This document shows, piece after piece, positions 16,000-26,120 of a DNA stretch of 64,000 bases. Under the pieces are notes generated by a model, which saw only the letters and a program-made list of their open reading frames with translations, was not told the DNA's origin and ran no database searches. Where the stretch lies: NCBI RefSeq assembly GCF_900103365.1, contig NZ_LT629703.1:1922001-1986000 (forward strand). Direction: 5' to 3'. The stretch is from Afipia sp. GAS231. Its GTDB lineage: Bacteria > Pseudomonadota > Alphaproteobacteria > Rhizobiales > Xanthobacteraceae. Positions within the stretch are counted from its first letter, which is position 1, and every line of letters starts with the position of its first letter. The position numbers and the translations under genes were made by a program.

Positions 16000-16031
16000 A
16001 CTCTACACCTTCAACCTAACTTGAAGGTCAA
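16000..16031 (-). promoter_or_regulatory. MerR-type promoter and operator for the OYE gene
   Basis: Reading the minus strand: -35 TTGACC (16031-16026), 20-bp spacer, -10 TAGAGT (16005-16000). The spacer contains a 22-bp inverted repeat with perfect 8-bp arms, ACCTTCAA-N6-TTGAAGGT (16007-16028). An over-long 19-20 bp spacer holding a dyad is the hallmark of promoters that MerR-family activators untwist. It lies 34 bases ahead of the OYE start and about 40 bases ahead of the divergent MerR gene. Confidence 0.8.
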
Positions 16032-16069
16032 GGCCTGTTTGCGCGACCTTTTCAATGGAGATCCCGGCC

Positions 16070-16528
16070 ATGCAGATCGGTGAACTGGCGCGGCGGTTCG
16101 CCGTGGCGCCGTCGAAAATACGCTTTCTCGAGGATCAGGGCCTGGTGCAACCGGTGCGCCGGACACAAGCGGGCTACCGCGAATATGACGAGAGTTCGGC
16201 TGAAGCGCTGGGCATGATCCTGCAGGCGCAATCGCTCGGCTTTACGCTTGACGAGATCAAGGGTGCGCTGGCGGAGACCAAAAGTCACGGCCTGCGTCGC
16301 GACTATTTGATCGGGCAGATCGCACGAAAACTCTCCGAGCTCGACCGCCACATCGCGCAGTCGCAAGAGCTGCGCGCACGCCTGGTCTGCGCCAGCAAGG
16401 AGCTGAAGACGCGCATGAAGAACGGAGCGAACTGCGACACAAGGCCTGCGGCTCCGTCGCCGCTCCGAACCAACAAGCCGCGCCCGGCGCAGCGGGGCCA
16501 TCGCCGAATTCCGGCCATCGCGGGATAG
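16070..16528 (+). CDS. MerR-family transcriptional regulator
   Basis: A 152-residue regulator. The winged helix starts MQIGELARRFAVAPSKIRFL and continues GLVQPVRRTQAGYREYDESS; a dimerisation coiled coil follows (LIGQIARKLSELDRHIAQS). There is one cysteine at LVCASKEL and one at GANCDTRP, not the CueR or SoxR metal pattern, so the effector is not evident. The C-terminal 30 residues are Pro/Arg-rich and probably disordered. GGAGATCCCGGCC before 16070 sets this start rather than the in-frame ATG at 16055. Divergent from the OYE gene, its likely target. Confidence 0.88.
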   Translation: MQIGELARRFAVAPSKIRFLEDQGLVQPVRRTQAGYREYDESSAEALGMILQAQSLGFTLDEIKGALAETKSHGLRRDYLIGQIARKLSELDRHIAQSQELRARLVCASKELKTRMKNGANCDTRPAAPSPLRTNKPRPAQRGHRRIPAIAG

Positions 16529-16555
16529 AGGCGCCCTCGTCCCGCCATCCGGCCC

Positions 16556-17809
16556 CTACTCCGCGTGGCCGTCGATGATCGGACCGAACAGCTGCCATTT
16601 CTCGCCGGTGAATTTCATCATCTGGACCTGCTCGATCGGATAGAAATCCGTCGGCGAGGTCTTGATGCGGATGCCGGGGATATAGGTGTTGATCTCGAAA
16701 TCCATGTTGGCGACGATCTTCATGACGTTCTCGCGCGTGAGATTGTCACCGCACCGTTTCAGCACCTCGACCAATGCGGTCGAGGTGTTGTAGGCGGTCA
16801 GCGGGCCGCTCTCGGACCGATCGGCTTCCGGATAATACTTCGCCATGAAGGCGCGGTATTTCTGCATGCCGGGATAGCTGTCCCATTGCGGATCGGTGAC
16901 GTCCATCTGATAGCCGGCGCTGAGGATGCCGGCCGAGTTTTCCAGGCCCGCCGGTTTCAGCACCGCGCCGACCGAGGCCGACACGTTGGTCATGATGTGG
17001 ATCGGGTGCCAGCCGAGTTCGGCGACCTTCTTGATCGCTTGCGCTGCGAACTTCGGCGTTCCGATATTGACGAAGATGTCGGGGTTGGAAGTCTTGATCG
17101 CGACCACCAGGGAGTCCACCGTCGGCATTGCGATCTCGTAGGAAATCTCGCTGACGACCATCCGGCCGTATCTGTCGCCCAGCACGTCCTTCAGTCCGAG
17201 CACGTAGTCCTTGCCGAAATCGTCGTTCTGGTAGAGCACGCCGATCCTGGCATTGGGATGATGCTGCAGGATATAGGTGGCGTAGATCCGCGCCTCGGCC
17301 CGGTAATTCGGCTGCCAGCCGATGGTCCAGGGGAAATGCTCGGGATCGCCCCAGCGCGAGGCGCCGGTGGCGACGAAAAGCTGCGGTACCTTCATGGTGT
17401 TCATGTATTTCTGGATCGCCGCGTTCGACGCGGTGCCGAGCGGCGCGAAGATCAGAAATACCTCGTCGCTCTCGACCAGCCTGCGGGCCTGCTCGACCGT
17501 TTTCGGCGGGCTGTAGGCGTCGTCATAGGAAATGAAGTTGATCTTGCGGCCGTTGACGCCGCCATTGTCGTTAATCATCCGCATATAGGCGCTCATCGTC
17601 TTGCCGATGATGCCATAGGCCGACGCCGGCCCCGAATACGGCATGATGTTGCCGATCTTGATCTCGGTGTCGGAGACGCCGGTGTCGTATTTCTTTTGCG
17701 CGGCAGCGGATGCGGTGGCCGCGACGATGATCAATCCGGAAAGTCCAAGCACCTTGAGCAGAGCTTTAATGAAGTTCGTCGTGAAAAAATCCTTAAGCAC
17801 GCGCTTCAT
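16556..17809 (-). CDS. ABC transporter substrate-binding protein, branched-chain amino acid (LivK) type
   Basis: A 417-residue periplasmic binding protein. The signal peptide is unusually long (about 37 residues, core VLGLSGLIIVAATASAAAQ). The mature start is DTEIKIGNIMPYSGPASAYG, followed by type-I binding-fold segments such as LIFAPLGTASNAAIQKYMN and IGVLYQNDDFGKDYVLGL. GAGGAAACTC precedes the ATG. No permease or ATPase is adjacent, so it either serves a Liv system elsewhere or is an orphan; its closest family includes binding proteins for aromatic and amide compounds. It converges with the MerR gene. Confidence 0.9.
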   Translation of the reverse strand: MKRVLKDFFTTNFIKALLKVLGLSGLIIVAATASAAAQKKYDTGVSDTEIKIGNIMPYSGPASAYGIIGKTMSAYMRMINDNGGVNGRKINFISYDDAYSPPKTVEQARRLVESDEVFLIFAPLGTASNAAIQKYMNTMKVPQLFVATGASRWGDPEHFPWTIGWQPNYRAEARIYATYILQHHPNARIGVLYQNDDFGKDYVLGLKDVLGDRYGRMVVSEISYEIAMPTVDSLVVAIKTSNPDIFVNIGTPKFAAQAIKKVAELGWHPIHIMTNVSASVGAVLKPAGLENSAGILSAGYQMDVTDPQWDSYPGMQKYRAFMAKYYPEADRSESGPLTAYNTSTALVEVLKRCGDNLTRENVMKIVANMDFEINTYIPGIRIKTSPTDFYPIEQVQMMKFTGEKWQLFGPIIDGHAE

Positions 17810-18189
17810 GAGTTTCCTCCTCGGATGCGGGCCAGGCTTGACGGCTTCTTGTTGGACAGATTCCTATTCGAGCTTTTTGTGGAACGGTTTGGAGAGGATA
17901 GCAGCCGGAACGGAATACCGGAAGCAGCTCACAGACCGCATACAGAGGCCAATTGTCGCTGGAAATGCTGCGTGCGGCGCAGCAAGCTTGGTAAAGCAAT
18001 CGCGAATGCAAATCGCACAAAGCGCGGAATGCTTCGACAAACGTCCGCGGTGCCGTGGCCGCTACGGTCCGTCTGCCTGTTTTCGCAGCGGCCGTTCTGT
18101 AATTCTACGTGGTTCCGGCTTTAACGCCGGCGTAAGGTGGCAGCCGCCATTGTGCAGCTTGAAATTGAAACAACAAACAGGCTGCCCCT
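17810..18189. other. Intergenic region with two divergent promoters
   Basis: 380 bases between the divergent binding-protein and DUF2336 genes. It is lower in GC at the DUF2336 end. A TTAA-N7-GTAA element at 18121-18135 is a partial match to the CtrA box but is one base short of consensus. No RNA gene or conserved ORF is apparent. Confidence 0.4.
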
Positions 18190-19272
18190 GTGCAACAGCC
18201 GGCTCACTCGATCATCGCCGAACTCGAAGACGCCGTCAGAGGCGGTTCATCCGCCAAACGGGTCGACACCCTCAGGCAGGTGACTGATCTCTTCCTCAAT
18301 GACGGAGACCGTCTCAGCGACGACCAGGTTCAGGTCTTCGACGATGTGCTCTGCCTGTTGATCGCGCGCGTCGAAACCCGGGCGAAGGCCGAGCTGTCGC
18401 GGCGGCTGGCGCCGATCGACTACGCGCCGTTCGAGGTCATCCAGCATCTGGCCTGGGACGACGAAATCGAGGTCGCCGGCACCGTGCTGGCCCAGTCGAG
18501 CCGTCTCGGAACCGAAACGCTGGTCGAGATTGCCAGCCGCAAGGGACAGGACCACCTGCTCGCCATTTCCGGCCGGCCTGACCTGCCCGCCGCCGTCACC
18601 GACGTCATCGTCGACCGCGGCGAAGGCAGGGTGATCCGGAGGCTGGCCAACAATGCCAGCGCCAGCTTCTCGGAAGAGGGCTATTCCGCGATCGTCGCCC
18701 GCGCCGACGGCGACGATGAGCTGATCGAGATCCTCGGGCTCCGCACCGACCTGCCCGCCAAATTCCTGCGCGACCTGTTGCGCCGCGCCAAGGAGGCGGT
18801 GCGCACCCGCCTGCTGGCGATCGCCCCACCCTCGATCCGGGAAGAGATCAGGCAGATCCTGAACGCGATCGCGGGCGAAGCCTCGGCTCCGAAGCGGAGC
18901 TACGGTGTGGCCGAGGAACTCGTGAAGTTGATGAAGGGCCTGAACGAACTGGACGACGCGGCGGTCTACAGTTTCGCCGAGGCCGGTAAATTCGACGAGG
19001 TCACCGTCTCGCTGGCGGTTCTCAACGACATGCCGCTCGACATGGTGGGCCGCCTGATGGAAGGGCCCCGCAACGACCTGATCCTGATCCCCTGCCGGTC
19101 GGCCAAGCTCAACTGGCCGACGGTGGAGAGCATCCTGCGCAACCGGCCGAACGAATATCCGATCGACGAGCCGACGCTGGAAATTGCACAGCGCGATTTC
19201 CGCAAGCTTTCGATGGAGACCGCCCAGCGCACGGTCCGGTTCTGGCAGCTTCACAACCGGATCGAGAAATAA
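18190..19272 (+). CDS. DUF2336 domain-containing protein
   Basis: A 360-residue, mainly alpha-helical soluble protein with repeats of HEAT-like character, for example FEVIQHLAWDDEIEVAGTVL and VTDVIVDRGEGRVIRRLANN. It matches the alphaproteobacterial DUF2336 family, of unknown biochemical activity, often found with motility or cell-cycle functions. The start is GTG at 18190; no nearer ATG fits the family's N-terminus (IIAELEDAVRGGSSAKRVDT). It is monocistronic. Confidence 0.85.
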   Translation: MQQPAHSIIAELEDAVRGGSSAKRVDTLRQVTDLFLNDGDRLSDDQVQVFDDVLCLLIARVETRAKAELSRRLAPIDYAPFEVIQHLAWDDEIEVAGTVLAQSSRLGTETLVEIASRKGQDHLLAISGRPDLPAAVTDVIVDRGEGRVIRRLANNASASFSEEGYSAIVARADGDDELIEILGLRTDLPAKFLRDLLRRAKEAVRTRLLAIAPPSIREEIRQILNAIAGEASAPKRSYGVAEELVKLMKGLNELDDAAVYSFAEAGKFDEVTVSLAVLNDMPLDMVGRLMEGPRNDLILIPCRSAKLNWPTVESILRNRPNEYPIDEPTLEIAQRDFRKLSMETAQRTVRFWQLHNRIEK

Positions 19273-19609
19273 TCCGCGGCCTGATCCATCACTTGATTCC
19301 GGCAATGCCGATCGACATTGCCTGCTCGATCGATGATCGAGCGACCTCAAACGCGCATTAAGAAACCGCGCTTTGACTCGGTAATCTCAAGACTTTTGGC
19401 TGCTAACAGATCGCTTGAGCTGGTTCACGCAGAGGATGCGGAGGGAGCATCAAGTCTGAGCTCTGAGGTCAGGCCGTGCACCTGACGCGGAGCGTTCAAG
19501 AATCTAAATCAACGCTCAATTCTTCGAACAAAAGGCGAGACCGCGTGTCCGCGATCTCGCCTGATAATGTCGTCTCTGCCTTAATATTTCGTTGCAGTGC
19601 GAAGGAAGC
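19273..19609. other. Intergenic region holding a hairpin and the ilvC terminator
   Basis: 337 bases between convergent DUF2336 and ilvC. A perfect 7-bp-arm palindrome, GCTCGAT-N5-ATCGAGC, is at 19324-19342, without a T run. The ilvC terminator is at 19525-19562. Nothing else is recognisable. Confidence 0.6.
19525..19562 (-). terminator. Rho-independent terminator of ilvC
   Basis: On the minus strand, AGGCGAGATCGCG, loop GACA, CGCGGTCTCGCCT, one mismatch in 13 pairs, followed by TTTTGTTC. It starts 48 bases after the ilvC stop. Confidence 0.8.
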
Positions 19610-21386
<1,777 letters not shown>

Positions 21387-21484
21387 TCGTCACCGAGCCG
21401 CACGGGCCGACGCCCTGCGAGGGCCGCGCTTTCGCGTGGCCGCCTCAGGACGACGAATTGATCGATCATACTTCATTGGAGATT

Positions 21485-22186
21485 CTAGCTCGCTTGGTCC
21501 GGCTTCGGTTTGCGCAGCAGGTAGGTGCCGTGCAGCGGTGCGTGATAATCGACCGACTCCAGCGTGAAGCCGATGTCGGTCAGCATGCGTTCGATCACCC
21601 AGCCGAAGGTCGAGTATTCGTCGCGCATGTGGGTGACCACGCCCTCGCGTTCGAAGTCATGGTTCTTGATGGTGAAATCCGCCCACTGCTCGACATCGCG
21701 GTCGACGCCGTCGGGCATGCTGACGAACACGATGTCACGCAGGTAGAAGTTGGCGCCGGGCTTCAGCGCGGCGAAGATTCGGGCCAGCGCCACCGCCTTC
21801 CAGAAATCCGGCAGATGATGCAGCGTGAACTCACTGACGATCAGGTCGTAGGAGTTCGGCTTGTAGGCGAAACTCAGCATCCCCGCCGGTTGGGTGCGGA
21901 CCGCAGCCTTGCGGTCCCGGGCGTAGATCTTGGCGAGCTCCAGCATCGCCGGCGAAATATCTATTGCGTCGACCTCGGCCCCCATCAGGGCGGCCTCGCA
22001 GGCCAGTACGCCGTTGCCGCAGCCGATGTCGGCGACGCGCCAGCCGCGCTGGACGCCGAGCATGTTCAACGCAGCGCGCGCGCGGACGTCGCTGTCGTCA
22101 TGCCGGTCATAGATCGCGGCGACCGCGGAATCGAGCCCGAGCTGCCGTCTCTGCGTATAGTACCAGTCGCGCGCCAGCATGTTCAC
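21485..22186 (-). CDS. Class I SAM-dependent methyltransferase
   Basis: A 233-residue methyltransferase. Motif I is VADIGCGNGVLACEAALMGA around residues 54-73, followed by the acidic loop VDAIDISPAMLELAK; FTLHHLPDFWKAVALARIFA is the post-II region. GTG at 22186 overlaps the ilvN stop in GTGA (22183-22186), implying translational coupling; ATG at 22180, two codons in, has AAGGGA at about eight bases and is an equal candidate. Substrate unknown. Coupling to ilvN is unexpected for a branched-chain synthesis enzyme set. Confidence 0.85.
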   Translation of the reverse strand: MNMLARDWYYTQRRQLGLDSAVAAIYDRHDDSDVRARAALNMLGVQRGWRVADIGCGNGVLACEAALMGAEVDAIDISPAMLELAKIYARDRKAAVRTQPAGMLSFAYKPNSYDLIVSEFTLHHLPDFWKAVALARIFAALKPGANFYLRDIVFVSMPDGVDRDVEQWADFTIKNHDFEREGVVTHMRDEYSTFGWVIERMLTDIGFTLESVDYHAPLHGTYLLRKPKPDQAS

Positions 22187-22725
22187 ATCCCTTCAGGCCC
22201 GCGCCCGATCGCGGCAACGCCGGTGCGCGACACTTCGACGAGGCCGAGCGGGCGCATCAGGTCGATGAACTGATTGATTTTGGTGGAATTGCCTGTGATC
22301 TCGAACACAAAGCTTTCGGTGGTGGCGTCAATCACGCGGGCGCGGAACGCATCCGCCAGCCGCAGCGCCTCGACCCGGTTGTCGCCGCCGCCGCGGACCT
22401 TGACCATCGCCAGTTCGCGCTCGATCGAACGGCCGGTCAGCGTCATGTCGACGACGCGATAGACCGGCACCATGCGGTCGAGCTGGTGCTTGATCTGCTC
22501 GATCACCATCGGTGTGCCTGTGGTGACGATCGTGATCCGCGACAGATGTTTCTGGCTCTCGGTCTCGGAGACGGTGAGACTTTCGATGTTGTAACCGCGC
22601 CCCGAAAACAGTCCGATCACGCGCGCGAGCACGCCGGGCTCGTTCTGCACCAGCACCGACAGCGTATGCGCTTCGGTCGGATCGTGACGCTCTTCGAGGA
22701 AGTAGGCGGATGCGGGCTGGTTCAT
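22183..22725 (-). CDS. ilvN: Acetolactate synthase small (regulatory) subunit
   Basis: A 180-residue regulatory subunit that binds valine and controls the catalytic IlvB. The ACT domain is at about residues 20-95: HTLSVLVQNEPGVLARVIGL then GRGYNIESLTVSETE; the C-terminal IlvH domain follows (RELAMVKVRGGGDNRVEALR). Length is typical. The gene lies downstream of ilvB but is separated from it by a PLP dehydratase gene and two REP-like elements, which is looser than the direct ilvB-ilvN arrangement in many bacteria. Confidence 0.95.
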   Translation of the reverse strand: MNQPASAYFLEERHDPTEAHTLSVLVQNEPGVLARVIGLFSGRGYNIESLTVSETESQKHLSRITIVTTGTPMVIEQIKHQLDRMVPVYRVVDMTLTGRSIERELAMVKVRGGGDNRVEALRLADAFRARVIDATTESFVFEITGNSTKINQFIDLMRPLGLVEVSRTGVAAIGRGPEGM

Positions 22726-22750
22726 CTTAGGTCCCTGTCAATCTCTCAAT

Positions 22751-22839
22751 CGTCATGCCCGGGCTTGTCCCGGGCATCCACGTCTTAAATCTCCGCGAAA
22801 AGGAAGACGTGGATGGCCGGGTCAAGCCCGGCCATGACG
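22751..22839. repeat. REP-like palindromic element, family C
   Basis: CGTCATGCCCGGGCTTGTCC, CCACGTCTT, a short loop, AAGACGTGG, then GGTCAAGCCCGGCCATGACG. The arms pair over about 30 bases. Related elements are at 23870-23969 and 28461-28579. It lies between the dehydratase and ilvN. Confidence 0.85.
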
Positions 22840-22854
22840 GCTTACTTCTCATCC

Positions 22855-23841
22855 TCACACCGCCATTCGATCTGGCGTGGTGACAACTTCCTGCGCGATC
22901 CATTTCTGAAACAGATCGAAATCGATGTTGCCGCCGGACAAAATCAGTCCGACGCGTTTGCCGCGATTGCGGGCTTTTTCCTGCAGCGCCGCGGCGAGCG
23001 GAGCCGCACCCGCGCCTTCGGCCAGATTATGCGTGTCGGTCCAATAGGCGCGGACAGCGGCACCGATCTCGTCGTCGGTGACCTGCACGATACGCGATGC
23101 GCCCTTCGCGATGATCGACAACGCATCCGGATCAGGCACGCGTGTTGCCATGCCGTCGGCCCGCGTGTTGCTGGTCTCGGTCGAGACGATCTTGCCGGTG
23201 GCGAACGACAGCGCATAGGACGGCGCTTCGGTCGACTGCACGCCGACGATTTCGGTCTTCAGCCCCAACAGGTCGCGCGCCAGAATGCAGCCGCAGATGC
23301 CGGAGCCCTGCCCGATTGGCACATAAAGCACGTCGAGGTCGGGCGCAGCGCGAAATAGTTCGAGGGCGTAGGTCGCGACACCCCGAACCAGATCGGGATG
23401 GAACGACGGCACGATTTCAAGCCCGCGCGCCTCGGCCTGGCGGAAGGCTTCAAGACGGGCCGCCTCGAAATCCTCGCCATGTTCGATCAGCTCGGCACCG
23501 AACGCCTGCATCGCGCGGTTCTTCTCGACCGAGTTGCCGCGCGGAACGTAGATCGTCACCGGTAGCCGGGAGCGGCCCGCCGCGAACGCAAGGCTCTGGC
23601 CGTGATTGCCGCGCGTCGCCGAGATCAAGCCGGCGATGCCGGGCCGTTCGCGCTTCAGACGGTCGACATAGACCAGCCCGCCGCGCACCTTGAAAGCACC
23701 GATCGGCGTGTGGTTCTCGTGCTTGACGATCACAGTGGCGCCGAGCCGCTGTGCCAGCAGCGGCCACGCATGCGCCGGCGTCGGCGGCATTGCCGCCGCG
23801 ACGACTTCATGCGCGTGCTCGAGCTGGCTGAGATCAAACAT
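22855..23841 (-). CDS. PLP-dependent threonine/serine dehydratase
   Basis: A 328-residue fold-type II PLP enzyme. The cofactor lysine is in GAFKVRGGLVYVDR (about residue 51) and the phosphate-binding loop is represented by SGGNIDFDLF near the C-terminus. It lacks the C-terminal ACT-like regulatory domain of biosynthetic IlvA, so it resembles catabolic or single-domain threonine dehydratases (and EutB-type dehydratases). Threonine deamination would give 2-oxobutyrate, the isoleucine precursor used by IlvBN, which fits its place between ilvB and ilvN. The start is 23841; the longer in-frame ORF runs into a REP-like element. Confidence 0.88.
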   Translation of the reverse strand: MFDLSQLEHAHEVVAAAMPPTPAHAWPLLAQRLGATVIVKHENHTPIGAFKVRGGLVYVDRLKRERPGIAGLISATRGNHGQSLAFAAGRSRLPVTIYVPRGNSVEKNRAMQAFGAELIEHGEDFEAARLEAFRQAEARGLEIVPSFHPDLVRGVATYALELFRAAPDLDVLYVPIGQGSGICGCILARDLLGLKTEIVGVQSTEAPSYALSFATGKIVSTETSNTRADGMATRVPDPDALSIIAKGASRIVQVTDDEIGAAVRAYWTDTHNLAEGAGAAPLAAALQEKARNRGKRVGLILSGGNIDFDLFQKWIAQEVVTTPDRMAV

Positions 23842-23869
23842 TTTCGTTCTCTGTCCAAGTCCTCTTCTT

Positions 23870-23969
23870 GTCATCCCCGCGAAAGTGGGGATCCAGTATT
23901 CCAGAGGCGTCCGAATGCAATCGAGACGCCGCGGCGTACTGGATCGCCCGGTCAAGCCGGGCGATGACA
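23870..23969. repeat. REP-like palindromic element, family C variant
   Basis: GTCATCCCCGCGAAAGTGGG, GGATCCAGTATTCC, then GTACTGGATCG, CGGTCAAGCCGGGCGATGAC. Outer and inner arms face each other. It lies between ilvB and the dehydratase gene. Confidence 0.85.
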
Positions 23970-23991
23970 GTGGAATTTGTGATGGACGCCA

Positions 23992-25767
23992 TCACACCAG
24001 CGCCTTGCCGCCGGCGAAGGCCGCGGCGGTGGCTTCGTCGGTAGCTTCCGCCGGCAACAGCATTTCGTTGTGCGCCTTGCCCGATGGGATCATCGGGAAG
24101 CAGTTTTCCAGCGCCGCGACGCGGCAGTCGAACAGCACCGGGCGCTTGATCGAGATCATTTCCTTGATCGCGCCGTCGAGATCGCCGGGCTTGATCGCCT
24201 GCAGGCCGACGCAGCCGAACGCGTCCGCGAGCTTGACGAAATCCGGCAGCGCTTCCGAATAGGAATGCGACAGCCGGTTGCCATGCAGAAGCTGCTGCCA
24301 CTGCCGCACCATGCCCATGTACTGGTTGTTCAGGATGAAGATCTTGATCGGCAGTTCGTACTGAACCGCCGTCGACATCTCCTGCATCGTCATCTGCACC
24401 GACGCGTCGCCGGCAATGTCGATGACGAGGCTGTCGCGATGGGCGACCTGGACGCCCAGCGCCGCCGGCAGGCCATAGCCCATGGTGCCGAGACCGCCCG
24501 ACGTCATCCAGCGGTGCGGTTCCTCGAAGCCGAAGAACTGCGCCGCCCACATCTGGTGCTGGCCGACCTCCGTCGTGATGTAGGTGTCGCGGCCGCGCGT
24601 TGCCTCGAACAGCCGCTCGATGGCGTATTGCGGCAGGATGATTTCGTTGTTCTTCTTGTAGGCGAGCGAATTTCGCGCGCGCCATTTGGCGATCTCCCCC
24701 CACCAGGCCTTGATGTCGGGCTTCTTGGCTTCCGCCTTGAACACCTGCAGCAAGTCGCCGAGCACGTTGCCGCAGTCGCCGATGATCGGTACGTCGACGC
24801 GGATGTTCTTGTTGATCGAGGATGGATCGATGTCGATATGGATCTTCTTCGAATTCGGCGAGAACGCATCGACGCGGCCGGTGATACGGTCGTCGAAGCG
24901 CGCGCCGACGCAGAGCATGACGTCGCAATCGTGCATCGTCATGTTGGCCTCGTAGGTGCCGTGCATGCCGAGCATGCCCAGCCAGTTCTTGCCGGTCGCA
25001 GGATAAGCGCCGAGCCCCATCAGCGTCGAGGTGATCGGGAAGCCTGTGGCTTCGACCAGGTCGCGCAGCAGCTTCGACGCCTCGGGTCCGGAATTGATGA
25101 CGCCACCGCCGGAATAGATCACCGGCCGCTTGGCGGACGCCAGCAGCGCCACGGCCTTGCGGATCTGCGCCGCATCGCCCTTCACCCGCGGCGTATACGA
25201 CACATGCACGTCGGACTTGCGCGGCGGATGGTAGGTGCCGACGGCGAACTGCACATCCTTGGGCACGTCGACCAGCACCGGACCGGGACGGCCGGTGGTG
25301 GCAACGTAAAACGCCTCGTGCAGCACCTTGGCGAGATCGTTGACGTCGCGCACCAGCCAGTTGTGCTTGGTGCAGGGACGGGTGATGCCGACGGTGTCGC
25401 ATTCCTGGAACGCGTCATTGCCGATCAGATGCGTCGGCACCTGGCCGGTGATGCAGACCAGCGGGATTGAATCCATCAGCGCGTCCGTCAGCGGCGTCAC
25501 CATGTTGGTGGCGCCGGGACCCGAGGTCACCAGCACCACGCCCGGCTTGCCGGTCGAGCGCGCGTAGCCCTCGGCGGCGTGGCCGGCGCCCTGCTCATGG
25601 CGGACCAGGATGTGTTCGACTTCGCTCTGCTGAAAAATCTCGTCGTAGATCGGAAGCACCGCGCCGCCGGGATAGCCGAACAGGTGCTCGACGCCATGAT
25701 CGATGAGCGCGCGCACGATCATCGCGGCGCCGGTCATCTGGTTCGGATCGTGGCTGTTGTCGGTCAT
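23992..25767 (-). CDS. ilvB: Acetolactate synthase large (catalytic) subunit
   Basis: A 591-residue ThDP enzyme that condenses pyruvate with pyruvate or 2-oxobutyrate, the first common step of branched-chain amino acid synthesis. The N-terminal domain has FGYPGGAVLPIYDEIF and the catalytic Glu in RHEQGAGHAAEGYARS; the ThDP/Mg motif GDASVQMTMQE ... FILNNQYMGM lies at about residues 455-485. The start MTDNSHDPNQMTG at 25767 fits the family; the in-frame extension upstream covers the attenuator terminator. It is preceded by a leader peptide and terminator and by a good promoter, so it is regulated by attenuation. Confidence 0.97.
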   Translation of the reverse strand: MTDNSHDPNQMTGAAMIVRALIDHGVEHLFGYPGGAVLPIYDEIFQQSEVEHILVRHEQGAGHAAEGYARSTGKPGVVLVTSGPGATNMVTPLTDALMDSIPLVCITGQVPTHLIGNDAFQECDTVGITRPCTKHNWLVRDVNDLAKVLHEAFYVATTGRPGPVLVDVPKDVQFAVGTYHPPRKSDVHVSYTPRVKGDAAQIRKAVALLASAKRPVIYSGGGVINSGPEASKLLRDLVEATGFPITSTLMGLGAYPATGKNWLGMLGMHGTYEANMTMHDCDVMLCVGARFDDRITGRVDAFSPNSKKIHIDIDPSSINKNIRVDVPIIGDCGNVLGDLLQVFKAEAKKPDIKAWWGEIAKWRARNSLAYKKNNEIILPQYAIERLFEATRGRDTYITTEVGQHQMWAAQFFGFEEPHRWMTSGGLGTMGYGLPAALGVQVAHRDSLVIDIAGDASVQMTMQEMSTAVQYELPIKIFILNNQYMGMVRQWQQLLHGNRLSHSYSEALPDFVKLADAFGCVGLQAIKPGDLDGAIKEMISIKRPVLFDCRVAALENCFPMIPSGKAHNEMLLPAEATDEATAAAFAGGKALV

Positions 25768-25850
25768 GGCGTTTTCCTTGACGTTTTCTTTGGCTTGTCG
25801 GGATCCGCTGCTGCCAGCGGCCTTCTGTCGGTTTCGGGAATTTAGGAAAT

Positions 25851-25872
25851 AAAAAAGGGCCCCAGAGGCCCC
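25851..25872 (-). terminator. Attenuator terminator of ilvB
   Basis: On the minus strand, GGGCC-TCTGG-GGCCC followed by TTTTTT. It lies 29 bases after the stop of the leader peptide and 84 bases before the ilvB start. An upstream AGGCC (25896-25900 region) could pair with the GGCCT of the 5' arm as an antiterminator. Confidence 0.85.
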
Positions 25873-25900
25873 ATGCGCACCGTCCGAATGTGGATGGCCT

Positions 25901-25966
25901 TCAGCCACCCCCGGCGGTGCGCCTGGGTACGACTACGATAAGGAACTTGGTAATAATATTACGCAT
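25901..25966 (-). CDS. ilvB leader peptide (attenuation)
   Basis: A 21-residue peptide, MRNIITKFLIVVVPRRTAGG plus one Gly, ending TGA. It holds Ile (ATT, ATT, ATC), Leu (CTT) and three Val codons (GTA GTC GTA), seven of 21 residues, with LIVVV in a row. The transcript next forms an 8-bp stem between 25915-25922 and 25875-25882 (GCGCACCG/CGGTGCGC) enclosing a smaller hairpin at 25892-25910, then the terminator. Ribosome stalling when charged Ile, Leu or Val tRNA is scarce would disturb the first stem, the classical logic of ilv attenuators. The ribosome binding site is weak. Confidence 0.85.
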   Translation of the reverse strand: MRNIITKFLIVVVPRRTAGGG

Positions 25967-25998
25967 TCGAGGTCTCGGACTTCCCAAAGGTTGCGCGG

Positions 25999-26026
25999 GT
26001 TATACCGCCCGATCCCCGGAAGTCAA
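25999..26026 (-). promoter_or_regulatory. ilvB promoter
   Basis: On the minus strand: -35 TTGACT (26026-26021), 16-bp spacer, -10 TATAAC (26004-25999). It would start transcription near 25992, about 26 bases before the leader peptide ATG. Confidence 0.75.
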
Positions 26027-26120
26027 GGGAAGGCGGCGTTCAGCGCGATTTTGGCAGCTTAACCGTGTTCCGGTCATTCGGCGAGTGCGAATTTGCGGTT
26101 CCCGCCATGCGCGGGGCTGA

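Noticed and set aside
16565-18124. 519-codon plus-strand open frame
   Set aside because: Antisense to the LivK-type binding protein and its upstream region; composition is that of a shadow frame.
18121-18135. CtrA-like box TTAA-N7-GTAA
   Set aside because: One base short of the consensus second half and single; too weak to annotate as a CtrA site.
18247-19350. 367-codon minus-strand open frame
   Set aside because: Antisense to the DUF2336 gene; no domain seen.
22855-23841. Assignment of the PLP dehydratase as ilvA or eutB
   Set aside because: The single-domain enzyme lacks the IlvA regulatory domain, and no ectoine-degradation genes are nearby to support eutB; left without a symbol.
24070-25470. 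466-codon plus-strand open frame
   Set aside because: Antisense to ilvB, with no recognisable domain and the biased composition of a shadow frame.
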